A stretch of 59,841 nucleotides of DNA from UBA8904 sp035448625 (lineage in GTDB: Bacteria; Desulfobacterota; Syntrophia; Syntrophales; Smithellaceae), in contig DAOTJI010000006.1 in the NCBI GenBank assembly GCA_035448625.1, positions 1 to 59,841 of the forward strand, read 5' to 3'. This document shows, one piece after another, positions 50,060 through 59,554 of this stretch. How positions within the stretch are numbered: the stretch's first letter is position 1; the number at the start of each line of letters is the position of its first letter. The translations under genes were made by a program, and so were the position numbers. The notes beneath the pieces were generated by a model. The model saw nothing but the letters and a program-made list of their open reading frames with translations, did no database searches and was not told the origin of the DNA.

Positions 50060-51658
50060 TTATAAATCTTTCAATTCTTTGTGGATTTTCATCCGTTTTT
50101 CTTTCATCAGCGCTGCTTTGTTTTCCTCCAGCCATGATTTCATCGTTTCCTCCCGTTTCAAATTCATGGCGACCTTCCGGTAGATTTCCTTCTTGGCTTC
50201 AAACTCTTTCATGTCCAGCGCGCTGACACCCTTGAGCTTGAAAACGACATGGGAATGATTGATGGCCATGGGCTTTTCCGGATAAGGGCGGCCGGGGGAC
50301 AGGGCTATCAGCACATTGACGGCGTCGGGATTTGCGCCCAGTTTGGGAATAACGCTTCCGGGTTGGAAAAAGCCGGTTTCCTGAATCTTCAGCCCCTTAG
50401 CAGCGGCCAGTTTTTCCATGCTCTCTCCTTTGCGCAGTTTTTCCAGCAGGCTTTGGGCTTCCAGGGCGGCCGTTTGGTCCCGCTCGCTTTTCAGGTAGGC
50501 TTGCCGGACGTCGGCTTCAATGGCTTTGAGCTGGGGTGTGTAGGCGGCTTTTTTGTCTGTCAGACGGATCACAAAGTAGCCGTTGCCGTCGCCCAGGACC
50601 TTGCTGATATCCTTGCGTTGCAGAGAGGCCAGTTCCTGCGCCAGGTCCTTGACGGATGCAAGCGCCTCCGGCGGCTTGTTGAGCGGGAAAAAATCAACCG
50701 CCTGAATTTTCAGTTTGTGCTTTGCCGCGTAATCTTCGAAGTTGTCCTCCTGATAGATGGTGTCGTGAGCTTTTTTGGCTTCCAGGTAGGCTTCCTGCAT
50801 GCCTCTGCTCTGCCTCATTTCCCGGGCGATGATCGGCGCGGCCTGCTCCGGCGCCAGGGGCTTGCCGTCCTTGCCCTTATAGCGATCCTTGTGCCGGTTA
50901 TAGTGGTCCCGGATGTCGGAGGCGCTGATTTGTGCCGGGGAGAAGGTCTCGCCCGCAAAGTGGAGATATTGAATCTTGGCCTGCTCGGGAACGCGAAACG
51001 CATTGCTGTTTTTTTTAAGATAATCTTCCAGGTCCGCGGTTGTGGGATTGATTTTTCCCGTGACGTCGGAACCGGCGACGGCCACGAAGCTCAAGTTGAT
51101 CTTCTGGTTCTGCAGGGCGTAAAGGTCCAGCACCTCCCGGTCGGAGACTTTGATGCCCTCGCGGATAATGGATTCGATTTTTCCGGCCGCCAGGGTGATT
51201 TTCTGGCCGGCTTCGAAATCTTCGGCGGTCATCCGGTTGAAGCGCAAAAGCTGCCGGTATTTGTCGTTGTCGAAGCGGCCGTTCGTCTGCAGGGCGGGCA
51301 TGGCCATGATCATCTGCCGAAGCTCGTCGTCGGAGACCTGCATTTTCAGGTCTTTGGCTTTGGCGATGATGATCTGCCGGTTGATCAGATTCTCATAGGC
51401 GATTTTTTTCAGGTCCATCAGTTTGAGCATGTCCGCCGTCAGCGCCGCGCCGTACTGCGCTCTGACCATGTCCGTCAATTTGGAGTATTCATTATAATAG
51501 TCGGATTCGGTGACCACGACGCCGTCCACGACGGCCAGGGCGTTGGCGGTCTGCATGCCTCGATCGGTTCCGAAATACAGGACAAAAACAAAAATGATGA
51601 TGCCCATGAAGACCAGCATGAACCAGCCTCGCGCGTGTTTGCGGAAAAACTTCAGCAT
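50060..51658 (-). CDS. ppiD: PpiD-like membrane-anchored peptidyl-prolyl isomerase
   Basis: 532 residues: an N-terminal anchor (about 12-33, WFMLVFMGIIIFVFVLYFG), a SurA-N-like domain (about 40-200, VVDGVVVTESDYYNEYSKL), then parvulin-type and C-terminal helical regions. It would fold or assemble outer-membrane and periplasmic proteins. GAGGAGACGCT lies before the ATG at 51658; the in-frame ATG at 51745 lacks it. The parvulin domain is weakly conserved (only a partial GDGNGYFVIRL-type end is seen), as in E. coli PpiD, so isomerase activity is uncertain. It ends near the tRNA-Ala terminator. Confidence 0.85.
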   Translation of the reverse strand: MLKFFRKHARGWFMLVFMGIIIFVFVLYFGTDRGMQTANALAVVDGVVVTESDYYNEYSKLTDMVRAQYGAALTADMLKLMDLKKIAYENLINRQIIIAKAKDLKMQVSDDELRQMIMAMPALQTNGRFDNDKYRQLLRFNRMTAEDFEAGQKITLAAGKIESIIREGIKVSDREVLDLYALQNQKINLSFVAVAGSDVTGKINPTTADLEDYLKKNSNAFRVPEQAKIQYLHFAGETFSPAQISASDIRDHYNRHKDRYKGKDGKPLAPEQAAPIIAREMRQSRGMQEAYLEAKKAHDTIYQEDNFEDYAAKHKLKIQAVDFFPLNKPPEALASVKDLAQELASLQRKDISKVLGDGNGYFVIRLTDKKAAYTPQLKAIEADVRQAYLKSERDQTAALEAQSLLEKLRKGESMEKLAAAKGLKIQETGFFQPGSVIPKLGANPDAVNVLIALSPGRPYPEKPMAINHSHVVFKLKGVSALDMKEFEAKKEIYRKVAMNLKREETMKSWLEENKAALMKEKRMKIHKELKDL

Positions 51659-51715
51659 AGCGTCTCCTCGAAAAGGTTGATTGAACTCATAACCGGGGTT
51701 ATTCCGGGCGTTAGT

Positions 51716-51745
51716 ATTACAGAGAGAATCAAATTGCAAATACAA
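51716..51745 (-). promoter_or_regulatory. Possible promoter of the PpiD-like gene
   Basis: Minus strand TTGTAT (51745-51740), 18-base spacer, TGTAAT (51721-51716), about 58 bases before the ATG. Confidence 0.35.
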
Positions 51746-51837
51746 TTTAAAAAGGCGTTGCTTAGGCCGTTGAAATACGATATAGACGCCAAACTGTACA
51801 TAAGTATGATATATTCAAGGAAAATTCGGGAGGACTC

Positions 51838-52875
51838 ATGCTGTTCGATTATATTCTGGGAAAGTTTTCCAATGACCTGGCGATTGATCTGGGAACCGCC
51901 AATACGCTCGTGTACGTGAAGGGGAAAGGGATCGTATTGAACGAACCTTCCGTGGTTGCGGTGCATAAAAATCATCACGGCGTCAAGAAGGTGCTGGCCG
52001 TCGGCAATGAAGCCAAGAGCATGCTGGGCCGCACGCCGGGCAATATTGTGGCGATCCGTCCCATGCGCGACGGCGTCATCGCGGATTTCGACATTACGGA
52101 AGCCATGCTGAAGCACTTCATTCTGTGCGTTCACGACCGCAAGTCCCTGGTCCGTCCCCGGATCATTGTTTCCGTCCCCTCGGGGATTACGCAGGTGGAG
52201 CGCCGCGCGGTGCGCGAGACGGTCGAATCCGCGGGCGCCCGCGAGGTCTATCTGATCGAGGAACCGATGGCGGCGGCGATCGGGTCGGGGCTGCCCATTG
52301 CCGAACCCACCAGCTCCATGGTGGTCGATATCGGGGGCGGCACCACGGAAGTGGCGGTCATCTCGCTGTCCGGCATCGTGTATGCCAAGTCGGTGCGCAT
52401 GGCCGGCGACAAGATCGACGAAGAAATCGTGCAGTACATGAAGCGGAAATACAGCCTGCTCATCGGCGAGCGGACGGCGGAGGTGATCAAGACGGAAATC
52501 GGCTGCGCCTATCCGATGGCGGAGACGAAAACGATTGACGTGAAGGGGCGGGATCTTATCTCCGGCATTCCCAAGACGATCGAAACCAGCTCGGAGGAAA
52601 TCCGCGAAGCGATCATCGAGCCGGTGACGCTGATTGTGGACGCGATCAAAGACGCCCTGGAAAACGCGCCGCCGGAGCTGGCCGGAGACATCGTGGACCG
52701 CGGCATCGTGCTGACCGGCGGCGGAGCGCTGCTGAAGAATCTCGATATTCTGGTGCGGGAGGAAACCGGTCTTCCCGTCACGGTTGCCGATGATCCGCTC
52801 AGCGCCGTGGCTCGCGGCGCGGGCATGGCGCTGGATCAGCTGGATGTGCTCAAAGAGGTGACGATTCAGGTCTGA
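51838..52875 (+). CDS. mreB: Rod-shape protein MreB
   Basis: 345-residue bacterial actin that guides wall synthesis. IDLGTANTLVYVKGKGIVL is phosphate 1, DIGGGTTEVAVISL is phosphate 2, and the ADDPLSAVARGAG end is typical. GGGAGGACTC precedes the ATG. The first gene of the mre/rod cluster. A possible promoter is TTGCTT-17-TATAGA around 51750-51780. Confidence 0.97.
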   Translation: MLFDYILGKFSNDLAIDLGTANTLVYVKGKGIVLNEPSVVAVHKNHHGVKKVLAVGNEAKSMLGRTPGNIVAIRPMRDGVIADFDITEAMLKHFILCVHDRKSLVRPRIIVSVPSGITQVERRAVRETVESAGAREVYLIEEPMAAAIGSGLPIAEPTSSMVVDIGGGTTEVAVISLSGIVYAKSVRMAGDKIDEEIVQYMKRKYSLLIGERTAEVIKTEIGCAYPMAETKTIDVKGRDLISGIPKTIETSSEEIREAIIEPVTLIVDAIKDALENAPPELAGDIVDRGIVLTGGGALLKNLDILVREETGLPVTVADDPLSAVARGAGMALDQLDVLKEVTIQV

Positions 52876-52925
52876 TGCCGCCTGGCCGTTCGGTCTTCCC
52901 CGGCGGCGGATAATTTGGGTAGAGC

Positions 52926-53771
52926 ATGTTTTTTAAAAATTATCGAGCCGTCATCTTTGTCGGTGCGGTGATTCTCGCCGCCCTTTCCCTTTTTTCTTAC
53001 GGCCTGAAATACGATGCCGGCCAGAGTCTTTTGCAAAGGCTGGCGATGGGGGCGGCGGCGCCGGTTCAAAAGCTGGTCACGCTGTGCGTCGAAAGCGTCG
53101 AAAACGCCTGGACGCGCTACGTCCGCCTGGTGGGACTGGAAGAGGAGAACCGAAAGCTTAGAGGCGCCATCGGCGAACTGGAGGCGCAGTTGACGCTTTA
53201 CCGGCAGGGATACCTGGAGGCCCAAAGGCTGCAGGCGCTTCTGTCGATGGAGGAGCGCGAGCCCTACCGCTTCCTCGCGGCCCGTGTGATCGGCAGGGAG
53301 CAGGCGGCGCTGTCCAAGACCCTCTGGATCGACAAGGGCCAGGCGCACGGCCTGAAGCCGGGCATGCCGGTGATGGCGCTTCCCGGACTCATCGGCCGGC
53401 TGACGAACGTTTCCTGGCACAGCGCCAGGGTTCAGTTGCTGATCGACGAGGGCTCCAGCGTGGATGTTCTCGTCGAAAGGACGCGACAGCAGGGAATGCT
53501 TCGCGGAGCGGGATCCCGCGGCTGCGTCGTCCGTTACATCTCCAAGATTCAGGACGTCCGGGAAGGGGATGTGATTCTGACGTCCGGCCTGAGCAATATC
53601 TTTCCCAAGGGACTGCTCGTCGGGAAGGTGGTTCATACGGACCGGGCGGACGCCGGAATGTTTTTGAATATCCGGGTGGCCCCTTTTGCCGATTTTACCT
53701 CGCTGGAGGAGGTGCTGGTTCTGGCGGGGGAGAAAAAGGATCCGTTCCGGGAAAGAAAGGCCGCCCGATGA
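52926..53771 (+). CDS. mreC: Rod-shape protein MreC
   Basis: 281 residues: a membrane anchor (about 8-27, AVIFVGAVILAALSLFSYGL), a coiled coil (about 58-90, LVGLEEENRKLRGAIGELEA) and a beta-rich periplasmic domain (95-270) typical for MreC. It links MreB to the wall enzymes. It overlaps mreD by four bases. Confidence 0.95.
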   Translation: MFFKNYRAVIFVGAVILAALSLFSYGLKYDAGQSLLQRLAMGAAAPVQKLVTLCVESVENAWTRYVRLVGLEEENRKLRGAIGELEAQLTLYRQGYLEAQRLQALLSMEEREPYRFLAARVIGREQAALSKTLWIDKGQAHGLKPGMPVMALPGLIGRLTNVSWHSARVQLLIDEGSSVDVLVERTRQQGMLRGAGSRGCVVRYISKIQDVREGDVILTSGLSNIFPKGLLVGKVVHTDRADAGMFLNIRVAPFADFTSLEEVLVLAGEKKDPFRERKAAR

Positions 53772-54256
53772 TGTATTACGTTCTGCTGCCTTTTCTGGCC
53801 GTTTTGCTGGTGGTGGCGCAGTCCAAGCTGGCTGAAATCCTTTTTTCCGGTCTCGTCACGCTGGAACTGTCGCTGATCGTGGTGATTTACGCCGGCTTTC
53901 GCCTGGATCTGTGGAAGGGAGCGGCCCTTTCCTTTGTCGTGGGGCTGGCGATGGATTGTCTGTCCGGGTCCGTCCTGGGATTGTTCACGCTCCTGTACGT
54001 CTTCATTTTCCTGTTCGCCTGGGTTGTTTCCTCGCACATTGATTCGGAACGGCTTTACCTGATCGCCGGCTTCAGCCTGATCTGCTCCCTGGCGGAATCG
54101 CTGGTACTGGTTTTGCTCTACCAGTGGGTGTTTGCCTTCGACATGGTCGATAAAATCCTCACCGTCCTGGTGCCGCAGACCCTGCTGGTCAGCGTTCTGT
54201 CCGCATGCTTTTTTTATGCGATGCGCACAGTGGAAAGATTATTGACGTATGAATAA
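53768..54256 (+). CDS. mreD: Rod-shape protein MreD
   Basis: 162-residue inner-membrane protein with about five hydrophobic segments (LPFLAVLLVVAQSKLAEI through VLVPQTLLVSVLSACFFYAM). It is between mreC and mrdA in the normal order, with four- and eight-base overlaps. Low sequence conservation is usual; position and topology support the call. Confidence 0.92.
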   Translation: MMYYVLLPFLAVLLVVAQSKLAEILFSGLVTLELSLIVVIYAGFRLDLWKGAALSFVVGLAMDCLSGSVLGLFTLLYVFIFLFAWVVSSHIDSERLYLIAGFSLICSLAESLVLVLLYQWVFAFDMVDKILTVLVPQTLLVSVLSACFFYAMRTVERLLTYE

Positions 54257-56138
54257 ACCGGGCAACCTCCAAAACGGGCCGGAGCCGGCGGACTTCCGGC
54301 GCAAGCTCACCGTGGTGATGATCCTGATTTGCGCGGCCCTGTCGGTCCTGATGATTCGTCTGTGGTACCTGCAGATCATCAAGGGGGATGAGCTCAAGCA
54401 GCGGTCCGAAAACAACGCCGTCCGTTTTCGCAGGATTCAGCCTCTGCGCGGTCTGATCATAGACCGCAACGGTATGGTGATTGTGGACAACCGCCCCTCT
54501 TTCGATGTGCTGTATCTGCCCGCCCGGGGGGTCGATCCGGATTCGCTCCTTGGGAAGCTCCGGGACATCTATGCGACCAAATCCATCGATTTTTCCCCAA
54601 TCCAGCCCCTCCCCAGAACGCTGAAGTCCTATCTTCCCGTCCGGCTGGAGAAAAACGTCGGCATGGAAAAAGTGGCCCTGGTGGAAACCAACAGCATGGA
54701 TCTGCCGGGGGTGTATGTGGATGTCACGCCGGTCCGCCTGTACCTGGACGGGGAAGTCACCGCGCCGATCATCGGCTACACGGGAGAAGTCAGCAAGGAG
54801 GAATTGGAAAGACCGGAGGGGGATTACGCGTCCGGCGACATCACGGGAAAATCCGGCATCGAAAAGGCGCTGGACCCTTACGTGCGCGGCCGCCGGGGCA
54901 ATGAACTGGTCGAAGTGAACGTGACCGGCAAGGTCATCAAGAATCTGGGACGGATCGATCCGGTTTGCGGAGCCAATGTGGTCTTGACGATGGACGCCGC
55001 CCTTCAGAAGGCGGCCTGGGAGGCCTTTGAGGGAAGGCCGGGCGCGGCGGTCGCGATGGATCCCCGGGACGGCTCCATTCTGGCGATGGTCAGCTCGCCG
55101 TCTTTCGATCCGAATTTATTCAACAGCGGCATTGCCCGCGAAGCGTGGGAAAAACTGCAGAAGGATCCGCTGAAACCCATGTCCAACCGGGCGATTGCGG
55201 GGCAGTATCCGCCCGGCTCGACCTACAAGCTGATCGTGGCGGCGGCAGCGCTGGAAGAGGGGGTGATCACCCCCGAAACCCGGATTCACTGCAAAGGGTC
55301 TTTCGATCTGGGCAACCGGACGTATCGCTGCTGGAGAAAAAACGGACATGGGCCGGTCAATCTGCACCGGGCGCTGGTGGAGTCGTGCGACGTCTATTTT
55401 TACACCGTCGGAAAAAAGCTGGGCGTGGATCGCATCGCGCATTACGCGAAAAAGTTCGGCCTGGGCGATGCCACCGGCATCGAGCTGGCCCATGAACGGA
55501 AGGGGCTGGTTCCCACGAGGGAATGGAAGCTGGCCCGCATGAAAGAGCCTTGGCAGATGGGGGAAACCATATCGATTTCCATCGGTCAGGGATTCAATTT
55601 AACCACTCCGCTGCAACTGGCGCAGGCGTACGCAGCACTGGCGAACGGCGGCACGTTGTGGCGCCCCCGCCTGGTGCAGCGGATTGAAGCGCCCCAGGGC
55701 GGCGTGGTCCGGGAATATCCGCCTGAAAAAAGGGGAGAGCTCGGCTTGAGCGGGGAAACCGTGAAGCTGCTCCAACAGGCGCTGTGGGGCGTCGTGAACG
55801 AAAACGGGGGTACCGGATACGCGGCGCGCATCGACGGCGCGGACGTCTGCGGCAAAACCGGGACGTCGCAGGTGGTCGGTTTGCCCCAGGACGAGCAGGC
55901 GCGCCGCCGGAAAAGAATCGCCGCGTTTCAAAAGGACCATGCGTTGTTTGCCTGCTACGCGCCCGCAAAGCGTCCGGAAATCGTCGTTGCCGTGGTTGCC
56001 GAGCACGCCGGCGGCGGCGGAGCGGTGGCCGCACCGATCGCCCGCAGGATTTTAAAGGCCTATTTCGACGGAAAGAAAAAAGAGCGGCCCTTAGAGGCGG
56101 CCGCCAGGCCGCAGACGCCAATGCCCGCCGGGAACTGA
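54249..56138 (+). CDS. mrdA: Penicillin-binding protein 2 (elongation transpeptidase)
   Basis: 629 residues: a short cytoplasmic part and one anchor (about 22-41), a pedestal (QPLRGLIIDRNGMVIVDNRP), and the transpeptidase domain. The catalytic S324 is in GSTYK, the second motif is SCD at 379-381 and KTG is at 536-538. It cross-links side-wall peptidoglycan with RodA. It begins inside the end of mreD and is followed by rodA after 32 bases. Long arginine-rich tail. Confidence 0.96.
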   Translation: MNKPGNLQNGPEPADFRRKLTVVMILICAALSVLMIRLWYLQIIKGDELKQRSENNAVRFRRIQPLRGLIIDRNGMVIVDNRPSFDVLYLPARGVDPDSLLGKLRDIYATKSIDFSPIQPLPRTLKSYLPVRLEKNVGMEKVALVETNSMDLPGVYVDVTPVRLYLDGEVTAPIIGYTGEVSKEELERPEGDYASGDITGKSGIEKALDPYVRGRRGNELVEVNVTGKVIKNLGRIDPVCGANVVLTMDAALQKAAWEAFEGRPGAAVAMDPRDGSILAMVSSPSFDPNLFNSGIAREAWEKLQKDPLKPMSNRAIAGQYPPGSTYKLIVAAAALEEGVITPETRIHCKGSFDLGNRTYRCWRKNGHGPVNLHRALVESCDVYFYTVGKKLGVDRIAHYAKKFGLGDATGIELAHERKGLVPTREWKLARMKEPWQMGETISISIGQGFNLTTPLQLAQAYAALANGGTLWRPRLVQRIEAPQGGVVREYPPEKRGELGLSGETVKLLQQALWGVVNENGGTGYAARIDGADVCGKTGTSQVVGLPQDEQARRRKRIAAFQKDHALFACYAPAKRPEIVVAVVAEHAGGGGAVAAPIARRILKAYFDGKKKERPLEAAARPQTPMPAGN

Positions 56139-56170
56139 ACGCGGCCGAGCCTGAAGCACGAGGGGAGTTT

Positions 56171-57283
56171 ATGTTTTTCAAATATGATCGGCGCATCTTG
56201 CAGAATTTTGACCGGACGCTTTTTGCCCTGGTGATGTCGATCTGCGCCATCGGCGTCGTCAATATCTATTCCACGGGGTTCAGCCTGGGTGAAAATGCGG
56301 CGCCCCTGTATGTAAAGCAGCTGCAGTGGATTGTCTTCGGTCTGCTGTTCATGATGGTCACCTTTTTCATTGATTACCGAGACATCAATCGGGCGGCATA
56401 CGGAATTTATGCGTTTGCGCTGGCCTCCCTGGTCGCAGTCGCTCTGTTCGGCCACACGGCCAATGGGGCGCAGCGGTGGATCTCGCTCGGCGTCTTTTTG
56501 TTCCAGCCTTCGGAGCTGATGAAAATCAGCATCATCCTCGCCCTGGCCCGGTACTTTGACGATCACAAGTCGATGGAACCCTACCGGTTGCGGGAACTGT
56601 GGGTTCCGTTCGGAATGGTGATGCTTCCCTGCGCTTTGATTTTGAAGCAGCCGGATCTGGGGACGGCGCTGATGATCGTTCTGGTTTCCGCTTCCATCGT
56701 GCTTTTCATCGGAATGAACTGGAAATCCATACTGATTGCGGTGTCGAGCCTTCTGGTCCTGATGCCCCTGGCGTGGCATTTTTTAAAGGATTATCAGAAA
56801 AACCGGCTGCTGACGTTTTTGTCGCCCGAAAGCGACCCGCTGGGTACGGGGTACCACATCATTCAGTCCATGATTGCGATCGGCTCCGGAGGTTTTCTGG
56901 GCAAGGGCTTTTTGAAGGGCTCCCAGACCCAGCTGAAATTTCTGCCCGAACAGCAGACCGATTTCGTCTTTTCCGTGTTTGCCGAGGAGTGGGGATTTCT
57001 CGGCGGCCTGGTGCTGATGCTGATTTTTACGTCCCTGATCATCTGGGGGCTAAAAATTGCCTTGCATTCAAAAGATTTATTGGGCACGATCATCTCGTTC
57101 GGCATTACCGCGCTGATCGCCTGGCAGGTGCTGATCAATATGGGAATGGTGCTGGGCGTCCTGCCGGTCGTCGGCATTCCGCTGCCCTTCATCAGCTATG
57201 GCGGATCGGCTGTGGTTTCCCTGATGGCGGCGATCGGACTGCTGATGAATGTGAGCGTGCGCAGATTCATTCTGCAGCGCTAA
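56171..57283 (+). CDS. rodA: RodA peptidoglycan polymerase (SEDS)
   Basis: 370 residues with about ten membrane helices; the glycosyltransferase partner of PBP2. FQPSELMKISIILALARYFD, KQPDLGTALMIVLV, LGTGYHIIQSMIAIGSGG and GIPLPFISYGGSAVVSLMAA are SEDS signatures (Asp of the DLGT motif and the PFISYG loop present). The ATG at 56171 follows GAGGGGAGTTT. It is followed by bactofilin after 36 bases. Confidence 0.96.
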   Translation: MFFKYDRRILQNFDRTLFALVMSICAIGVVNIYSTGFSLGENAAPLYVKQLQWIVFGLLFMMVTFFIDYRDINRAAYGIYAFALASLVAVALFGHTANGAQRWISLGVFLFQPSELMKISIILALARYFDDHKSMEPYRLRELWVPFGMVMLPCALILKQPDLGTALMIVLVSASIVLFIGMNWKSILIAVSSLLVLMPLAWHFLKDYQKNRLLTFLSPESDPLGTGYHIIQSMIAIGSGGFLGKGFLKGSQTQLKFLPEQQTDFVFSVFAEEWGFLGGLVLMLIFTSLIIWGLKIALHSKDLLGTIISFGITALIAWQVLINMGMVLGVLPVVGIPLPFISYGGSAVVSLMAAIGLLMNVSVRRFILQR

Positions 57284-57319
57284 AAAAAGAGTTCCGTTGG
57301 AAACCGCAAGGAGTAGGGC

Positions 57320-57706
57320 ATGTGGGAAAAAAAGAAACGTCTGGACGACACCAAGGCTTTTTTGGGCAAGGGCGCAGAATTCATCGGAAAGCTGATTTTT
57401 ACGGGTCACGTGAGAATTGACGGCGATTTTCAGGGGCAGATTTTCGGACAGGGTGCGGTGGATGTCGGGGAAGGCGCTCTGGTCAAGGCCGATGTAGAAG
57501 TCGGCAGCATTTTCATCGCCGGCGAAGTCCAGGGCAACCTCGACGTAAAGGAAAAAATCAACATCCATTCGACGGGCAAACTTTCCGGAGATGTGAAGAC
57601 TCCGGTTTTCGTCATGGAGGAAGGGGCGATTTTTGACGGCCAGTCGCACATGAGCGAGGCAAAAGAGCAAAAAAGAATCGGTTTGGCGGGGAAGCAAACT
57701 ATTTAA
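57320..57706 (+). CDS. Bactofilin
   Basis: 128 residues, the DUF583 right-handed beta-helix that polymerises into cytoskeletal filaments. The core (IDGDFQGQIFGQGAVDVGEG ... IFIAGEVQGNLDVKEKINIH) shows the repeating VxG/G pattern; termini are charged and disordered. The AAGGAG ribosome site (57308-57313) is seven bases from the ATG. Position behind rodA suggests a cell-shape role (inference). Confidence 0.92.
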   Translation: MWEKKKRLDDTKAFLGKGAEFIGKLIFTGHVRIDGDFQGQIFGQGAVDVGEGALVKADVEVGSIFIAGEVQGNLDVKEKINIHSTGKLSGDVKTPVFVMEEGAIFDGQSHMSEAKEQKRIGLAGKQTI

Positions 57707-57712
57707 ATCCCT

Positions 57713-57734
57713 CAAAATTACTCGCTTAATTTTG
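57713..57734 (+). terminator. AT-rich hairpin after bactofilin
   Basis: CAAAATTA (57713-57720) pairs perfectly with TAATTTTG (57727-57734), loop CTCGCT. Weak and without a clear T-run; it may end the mre/rod transcript. Confidence 0.35.
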
Positions 57735-57770
57735 ATTTCACCGAAATTAGACCGCCGGTCACAAAAAAGC

Positions 57771-57799
57771 TTGACAAACCCTATGCGGGTGTGATTAGT
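57771..57799 (+). promoter_or_regulatory. Candidate promoter of the F1Fo ATPase operon
   Basis: TTGACA (57771-57776), 17-base spacer, ATTAGT (57794-57799), with TGTG just before the -10. The -35 is exact and the -10 only fair. The leader to the GTG start is about 180 bases. Confidence 0.5.
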
Positions 57800-57826
57800 A
57801 ACCTCCGTCCTCGCGGTGTGGCTAGG

Positions 57827-57869
57827 TTCAGCATAAGCCCGGCTTGATGCAAGCCTTACGTTATCTGAA
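57827..57869 (+). promoter_or_regulatory. Structured leader hairpin of the atp operon
   Basis: TTCAG(C)ATAA (57827-57836) pairs with TTATCTGAA (57861-57869), with one bulged C; inside it, GGCTTG (57841-57846) pairs with CAAGCC (57850-57855). It ends 118 bases before the atpF' start. Confidence 0.45.
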
Positions 57870-57987
57870 GCAAATCACTCCCAGAGATTACGCTGTTTGA
57901 AATGTCGGTCCAAATTTAATGCATCTTCCTGCGCTCATCAGCGTTCGTTGAAGGCCGGGAAGGTCTGAAAAAGAGACGAGGTCAGTT

Positions 57988-58422
57988 GTGGTTACCGTAA
58001 TCCCCGATTATACGCTCCTGGTTCAGATGGCTACGTTCATAGCCTTGATTTTAATCCTTAATGCTCTCCTTTACAAACCCCTCCTATCCATTCTCGAACG
58101 CCGCAAAAAGCAGCTCGATGAGTTGGGGAACGAAATCAAACTTTTCAACGATTCCGTGAATAAAAAAGCCGCCGAATACGAGGAAAAGCTGAGCAAGGCC
58201 AAAACCAGCGCCTCGGACCTGAAGAAGGAAATCATCGGCGAAGGCGCGGCGGAAGCCAGGCGCATCGTGGACGCCGTCCGCAGTGAAATCCCGCTCATGA
58301 CCCAGGAGTTTCAAAAAAAGATGGATGCCGAAATGCAGGCCGCCCGTCAGATCCTGGAAGGCCAGTCCCGCAAGCTTTCGCTGGAAATTGCCGAAAAGGT
58401 TCTGGGAAGGAGAGTTCAATGA
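57988..58422 (+). CDS. atpF': F1Fo ATP synthase subunit b'
   Basis: 144 residues: N-terminal membrane helix (YTLLVQMATFIALILILNALL) and a long charged coiled coil. It has no signal-like extension, unlike the following b subunit, so the two form the b/b' heterodimer stalk. The start is GTG at 57988 with GACGAGG six bases upstream. It overlaps atpF by four bases. Confidence 0.9.
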   Translation: MVTVIPDYTLLVQMATFIALILILNALLYKPLLSILERRKKQLDELGNEIKLFNDSVNKKAAEYEEKLSKAKTSASDLKKEIIGEGAAEARRIVDAVRSEIPLMTQEFQKKMDAEMQAARQILEGQSRKLSLEIAEKVLGRRVQ

Positions 58423-59012
58423 AATCCTCATTTCGTTCATTCAGTTTTTCAATCCTTCTTTCCCCGGTTTTTGTACTCGCCTGTGTTGCCTTGGCTTTCG
58501 CTTCCGGCGGCGGCGAGGGGGGGCACAGCGCCTCGCAGTGGAAAGACTTCGCCTGGAAAACCTTCAACGCCCTTTTGATCATCGGGTTCCTGGTCTATCT
58601 GCTGGCGCCGAAAATCAAGGGGTTCTTTGCCGGACGCCGTCAGGAGATCAAGGAGTCTCTGGAAAACGCCACCGCTCAGAAGGCGGAGGCGGAAAAGCAG
58701 TACCGGGAGTATGCTGAAAAAATCGACAAAGCCTCCCAGGAGATCGACGGCATCTTTGAAATGATCAAGGCGCAGGGCGTGGTCGAAAAGGAGAAGATCA
58801 TCGAGGACGCGCAAAAGGTGGCCCAGAAGATGAAAGAGGACGCCCAGGCGCGCATCGAACAGGAATTGAAAAAAGCGTCCGGCCAGCTTCGCGCGGAGGC
58901 GGTCGCCCTTTCCGTGCAGATGGCGGAGGAAATTCTGAAGAAAAATATTACCGCACAGGACCATGAGGCCATGGTCAGGGAATATATGGATAAGGTGGTG
59001 AACAAACATTGA
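58419..59012 (+). CDS. atpF: F1Fo ATP synthase subunit b
   Basis: 197 residues with a cleavable-looking N-terminal segment (SFSILLSPVFVLACVALAFA) and a second helix (WKTFNALLIIGFLVYLLAPK) before a coiled coil that reaches F1. The extra N-terminal part is common in Desulfobacterota b subunits. The stop overlaps the TTG start of atpH. Confidence 0.92.
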   Translation: MKSSFRSFSFSILLSPVFVLACVALAFASGGGEGGHSASQWKDFAWKTFNALLIIGFLVYLLAPKIKGFFAGRRQEIKESLENATAQKAEAEKQYREYAEKIDKASQEIDGIFEMIKAQGVVEKEKIIEDAQKVAQKMKEDAQARIEQELKKASGQLRAEAVALSVQMAEEILKKNITAQDHEAMVREYMDKVVNKH

Positions 59013-59551
59013 TCAGCAATATATCAAAACGGTACGCCCGCGCTTTTTTTGATATTGCCGGGGAAGAAAAGAAGCTTGAGCAGTATTACGACGAACTGCA
59101 CCGGTTCTCTTCCGTGATCGCGCAGAACAAGGACCTGGAAACCTTCCTGGCCAATCCCATCTTCGAACAGGAAAGCAAGAAGAAAGTGCTGGAGCAAATC
59201 ATCGCCAAGCTTTCGCTTTCCCCCATGACGATCAATTTCCTGAAATTGCTGATCGACAAAAAAAGGATCGACGTCCTTCCGGACATCGAGACCTGCTACC
59301 GGCAGTTGATGGACGAAACGCTTCAGAAAGTGAGGGTCACGGTGAAGACGGCGTTTCCGCTGTCCGGGGAAATGCAAAGCTACATCACGTCGAGCCTGAA
59401 GCAAATGACGGGCCGGTCCGTGGAAGTCACGGTGGAAGACGACAAGAATCTGTTGGGGGGCATCGTGATCGGTGTTGGGGATACGCTGTACGACGGCAGC
59501 ATCAAAAGCCAATTGAACAATATGAGGAATCTCTTAGGGGAGGCAAGATAG
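59009..59551 (+). CDS. atpH: F1Fo ATP synthase subunit delta
   Basis: 180 residues, the stalk cap. ISNISKRYARAFFDIAGEE and FLANPIFEQESKKKVLEQII are family signatures; the LLGGIVIGVGDTLYDGSIKS segment near the C-terminus is standard. It starts with TTG at 59009, within the stop of atpF, with AAGGTGG upstream. Confidence 0.93.
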   Translation: MISNISKRYARAFFDIAGEEKKLEQYYDELHRFSSVIAQNKDLETFLANPIFEQESKKKVLEQIIAKLSLSPMTINFLKLLIDKKRIDVLPDIETCYRQLMDETLQKVRVTVKTAFPLSGEMQSYITSSLKQMTGRSVEVTVEDDKNLLGGIVIGVGDTLYDGSIKSQLNNMRNLLGEAR

Positions 59552-59554
59552 AAC

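Noticed and set aside
50249..51919. A 556-codon plus-strand frame opposite the PpiD-like gene
   Set aside because: Antisense shadow that would run into mreB; the minus-strand PpiD product has an anchor and SurA-N-like domain.
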